From Sulfurovum sp. (GTDB taxonomy: Bacteria > Campylobacterota > Campylobacteria > Campylobacterales > Sulfurovaceae), in assembly GCA_015490315.1 (NCBI GenBank), contig WFYB01000070.1, positions 1 through 5,783 of the forward strand: a stretch of DNA of 5,783 nucleotides. Reading direction: 5' to 3'. The translations under genes and the position numbers were made by a program. The notes beneath the pieces were generated by a model. That model did not search any database and was not told the DNA's origin. It saw only the letters and a program-made list of their open reading frames with translations. Below are positions 5,354-5,783 of the stretch, piece after piece. Each line of letters opens with the position of its first letter. Position 1 is the stretch's first letter.

Positions 5354-5370
5354 GCATTGCTTTGCAATGC
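5354..5370 (+). repeat. Perfect 7-bp inverted repeat upstream of aroK
   Basis: GCATTGC (5354-5360) and GCAATGC (5364-5370) pair around a TTT loop. The following bases, TTCTGTT, are only mildly T-rich, so it is at best a weak terminator. It lies 11 nt before the aroK ribosome site and, with the first hairpin, flanks the heptamer repeats. Confidence 0.6.
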
Positions 5371-5381
5371 TTCTGTTGGAC

Positions 5382-5385
5382 AGGA
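5382..5385 (+). promoter_or_regulatory. Ribosome binding site AGGA for aroK
   Basis: AGGA ends 4 nt before ATG 5390. It distinguishes this start from an in-frame ATG at 5348, which would add 14 residues encoded partly by the upstream hairpin and which immediately follows a TGA stop of the heptamer array. Confidence 0.65.
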
Positions 5386-5389
5386 CGTA

Positions 5390-5783
5390 ATGAAAAAGAA
5401 TATTATACTGATCGGATTTATGGGCGTGGGCAAGGGTACGACGGCGCGTGCTTTTGCCAAAAAGTATGGGGTTTACAACATCGATACGGACGATCTCATC
5501 GAGTCCAAAGAGAACAAAGAGGTCAAAAAGATTTTCGAGAAGAAGGGCGAAGCCTATTTTCGCAAGTGTGAGCAGGAGACGGCTGACTGGATCGAGACGT
5601 GTGTCAAGGGTACGCTTGTCTCCTGCGGCGGCGGTTTCTACAAAGTCAACAACCTCAAAAAGCTCGGTACAGTAGTGCTCCTCGATGCCTCCTTCGAGTG
5701 GATCCACAACCGTCTCAAGACGGCTAAAAACAGCAAACAGAAGCTGGCAAAACGTCCGCTTTTTCAAGACCCCAAAAAAGCAA
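5390..5783 (+). CDS. aroK: Shikimate kinase (AroK), 3'-truncated by the window edge
   Basis: Phosphorylates shikimate with ATP to shikimate-3-phosphate, the fifth step of the shikimate pathway to chorismate and aromatic amino acids, in the cytoplasm. The frame is open from ATG 5390 to the end: 131 residues of an enzyme usually about 160-175 long. Visible landmarks are the P-loop GFMGVGKGT (9-17), IDTDDLIE (31-38) with the DxD Asp residues D32 and D34, the shikimate-binding Arg 58 in GEAYFRKCE, the GGG motif (80-82), VVLLDA (95-100), and the lid KRPL (121-124) with R122. All match the family in order and spacing. Oddly, the P-loop has Gly16 where shikimate kinases usually have Ser or Thr after the invariant Lys (GKST/GKSS). 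No separate promoter is obvious; it may be read from the HicB-like gene's promoter through the hairpin-repeat region. Confidence 0.92.
   Translation, partial: MKKNIILIGFMGVGKGTTARAFAKKYGVYNIDTDDLIESKENKEVKKIFEKKGEAYFRKCEQETADWIETCVKGTLVSCGGGFYKVNNLKKLGTVVLLDASFEWIHNRLKTAKNSKQKLAKRPLFQDPKKA

Noticed and set aside
5348..5389. Upstream in-frame ATG for aroK adding 14 residues
   Set aside because: ATG 5390 has its own AGGA site and matches the family N-terminus; the extension is encoded by the hairpin region.
5309..5767. A 152-residue open frame on the minus strand over the repeat element and aroK
   Set aside because: It is antisense to a clear shikimate kinase and part of it translates the heptamer repeats; no recognisable motif.

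Overview
The window is a stretch of bacterial chromosome, densely packed with short intergenic gaps. The housekeeping proteins, their length and style, and a GC content near 50% in most genes suggest a Campylobacterota bacterium of the Sulfurovum/Sulfurimonas type. This is an inference from protein style, not a proven placement. There are no RNA genes, transposases, integrases or CRISPR arrays.

Layout. Positions 1-664 hold the 3' part of nnrD (NAD(P)H-hydrate repair), followed after 14 nt by purN (purine synthesis, 679-1227). Next come two AT-rich genes for uncharacterised lipoproteins (1276-1998 and 1999-2628) that abut with no spacer. Then come a small three-helix membrane protein (2637-2957) and a MATE-family transporter (2959-4287). 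All of these run on the + strand with gaps of 0 to 48 nt, so they could be one transcript, although a promoter-like site lies just before the first lipoprotein gene. A short-chain dehydrogenase gene (4277-4996) lies on the opposite strand; its 3' end overlaps the transporter gene by 11 nt. A compact divergent promoter (4997-5053) separates it from a small HicB-like protein gene (5054-5293). An unusual intergenic element follows: a 9-bp hairpin, five 7-nt repeats and a 7-bp hairpin (5294-5370). The window ends inside aroK, encoding shikimate kinase (5390 to the edge), which has no stop codon in the window.

How the genes work together. nnrD, purN and aroK are unrelated housekeeping functions: cofactor repair, purine synthesis and aromatic amino acid synthesis. 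The transporter and small membrane protein may form a functional pair. The two lipoproteins stand apart: hand counts of single 60-nt lines give about 25-33% GC in them against 50-52% in nnrD and the transporter gene, and they use AGA/AGG arginine codons heavily. They look like a later insertion into a housekeeping neighbourhood.

No complete, clearly new system can be demonstrated. The best leads are the AT-rich lipoprotein pair, a hairpin that buries the purN start codon, the hairpin-heptamer-hairpin element before aroK, and the adenylate-kinase-like P-loop of AroK.
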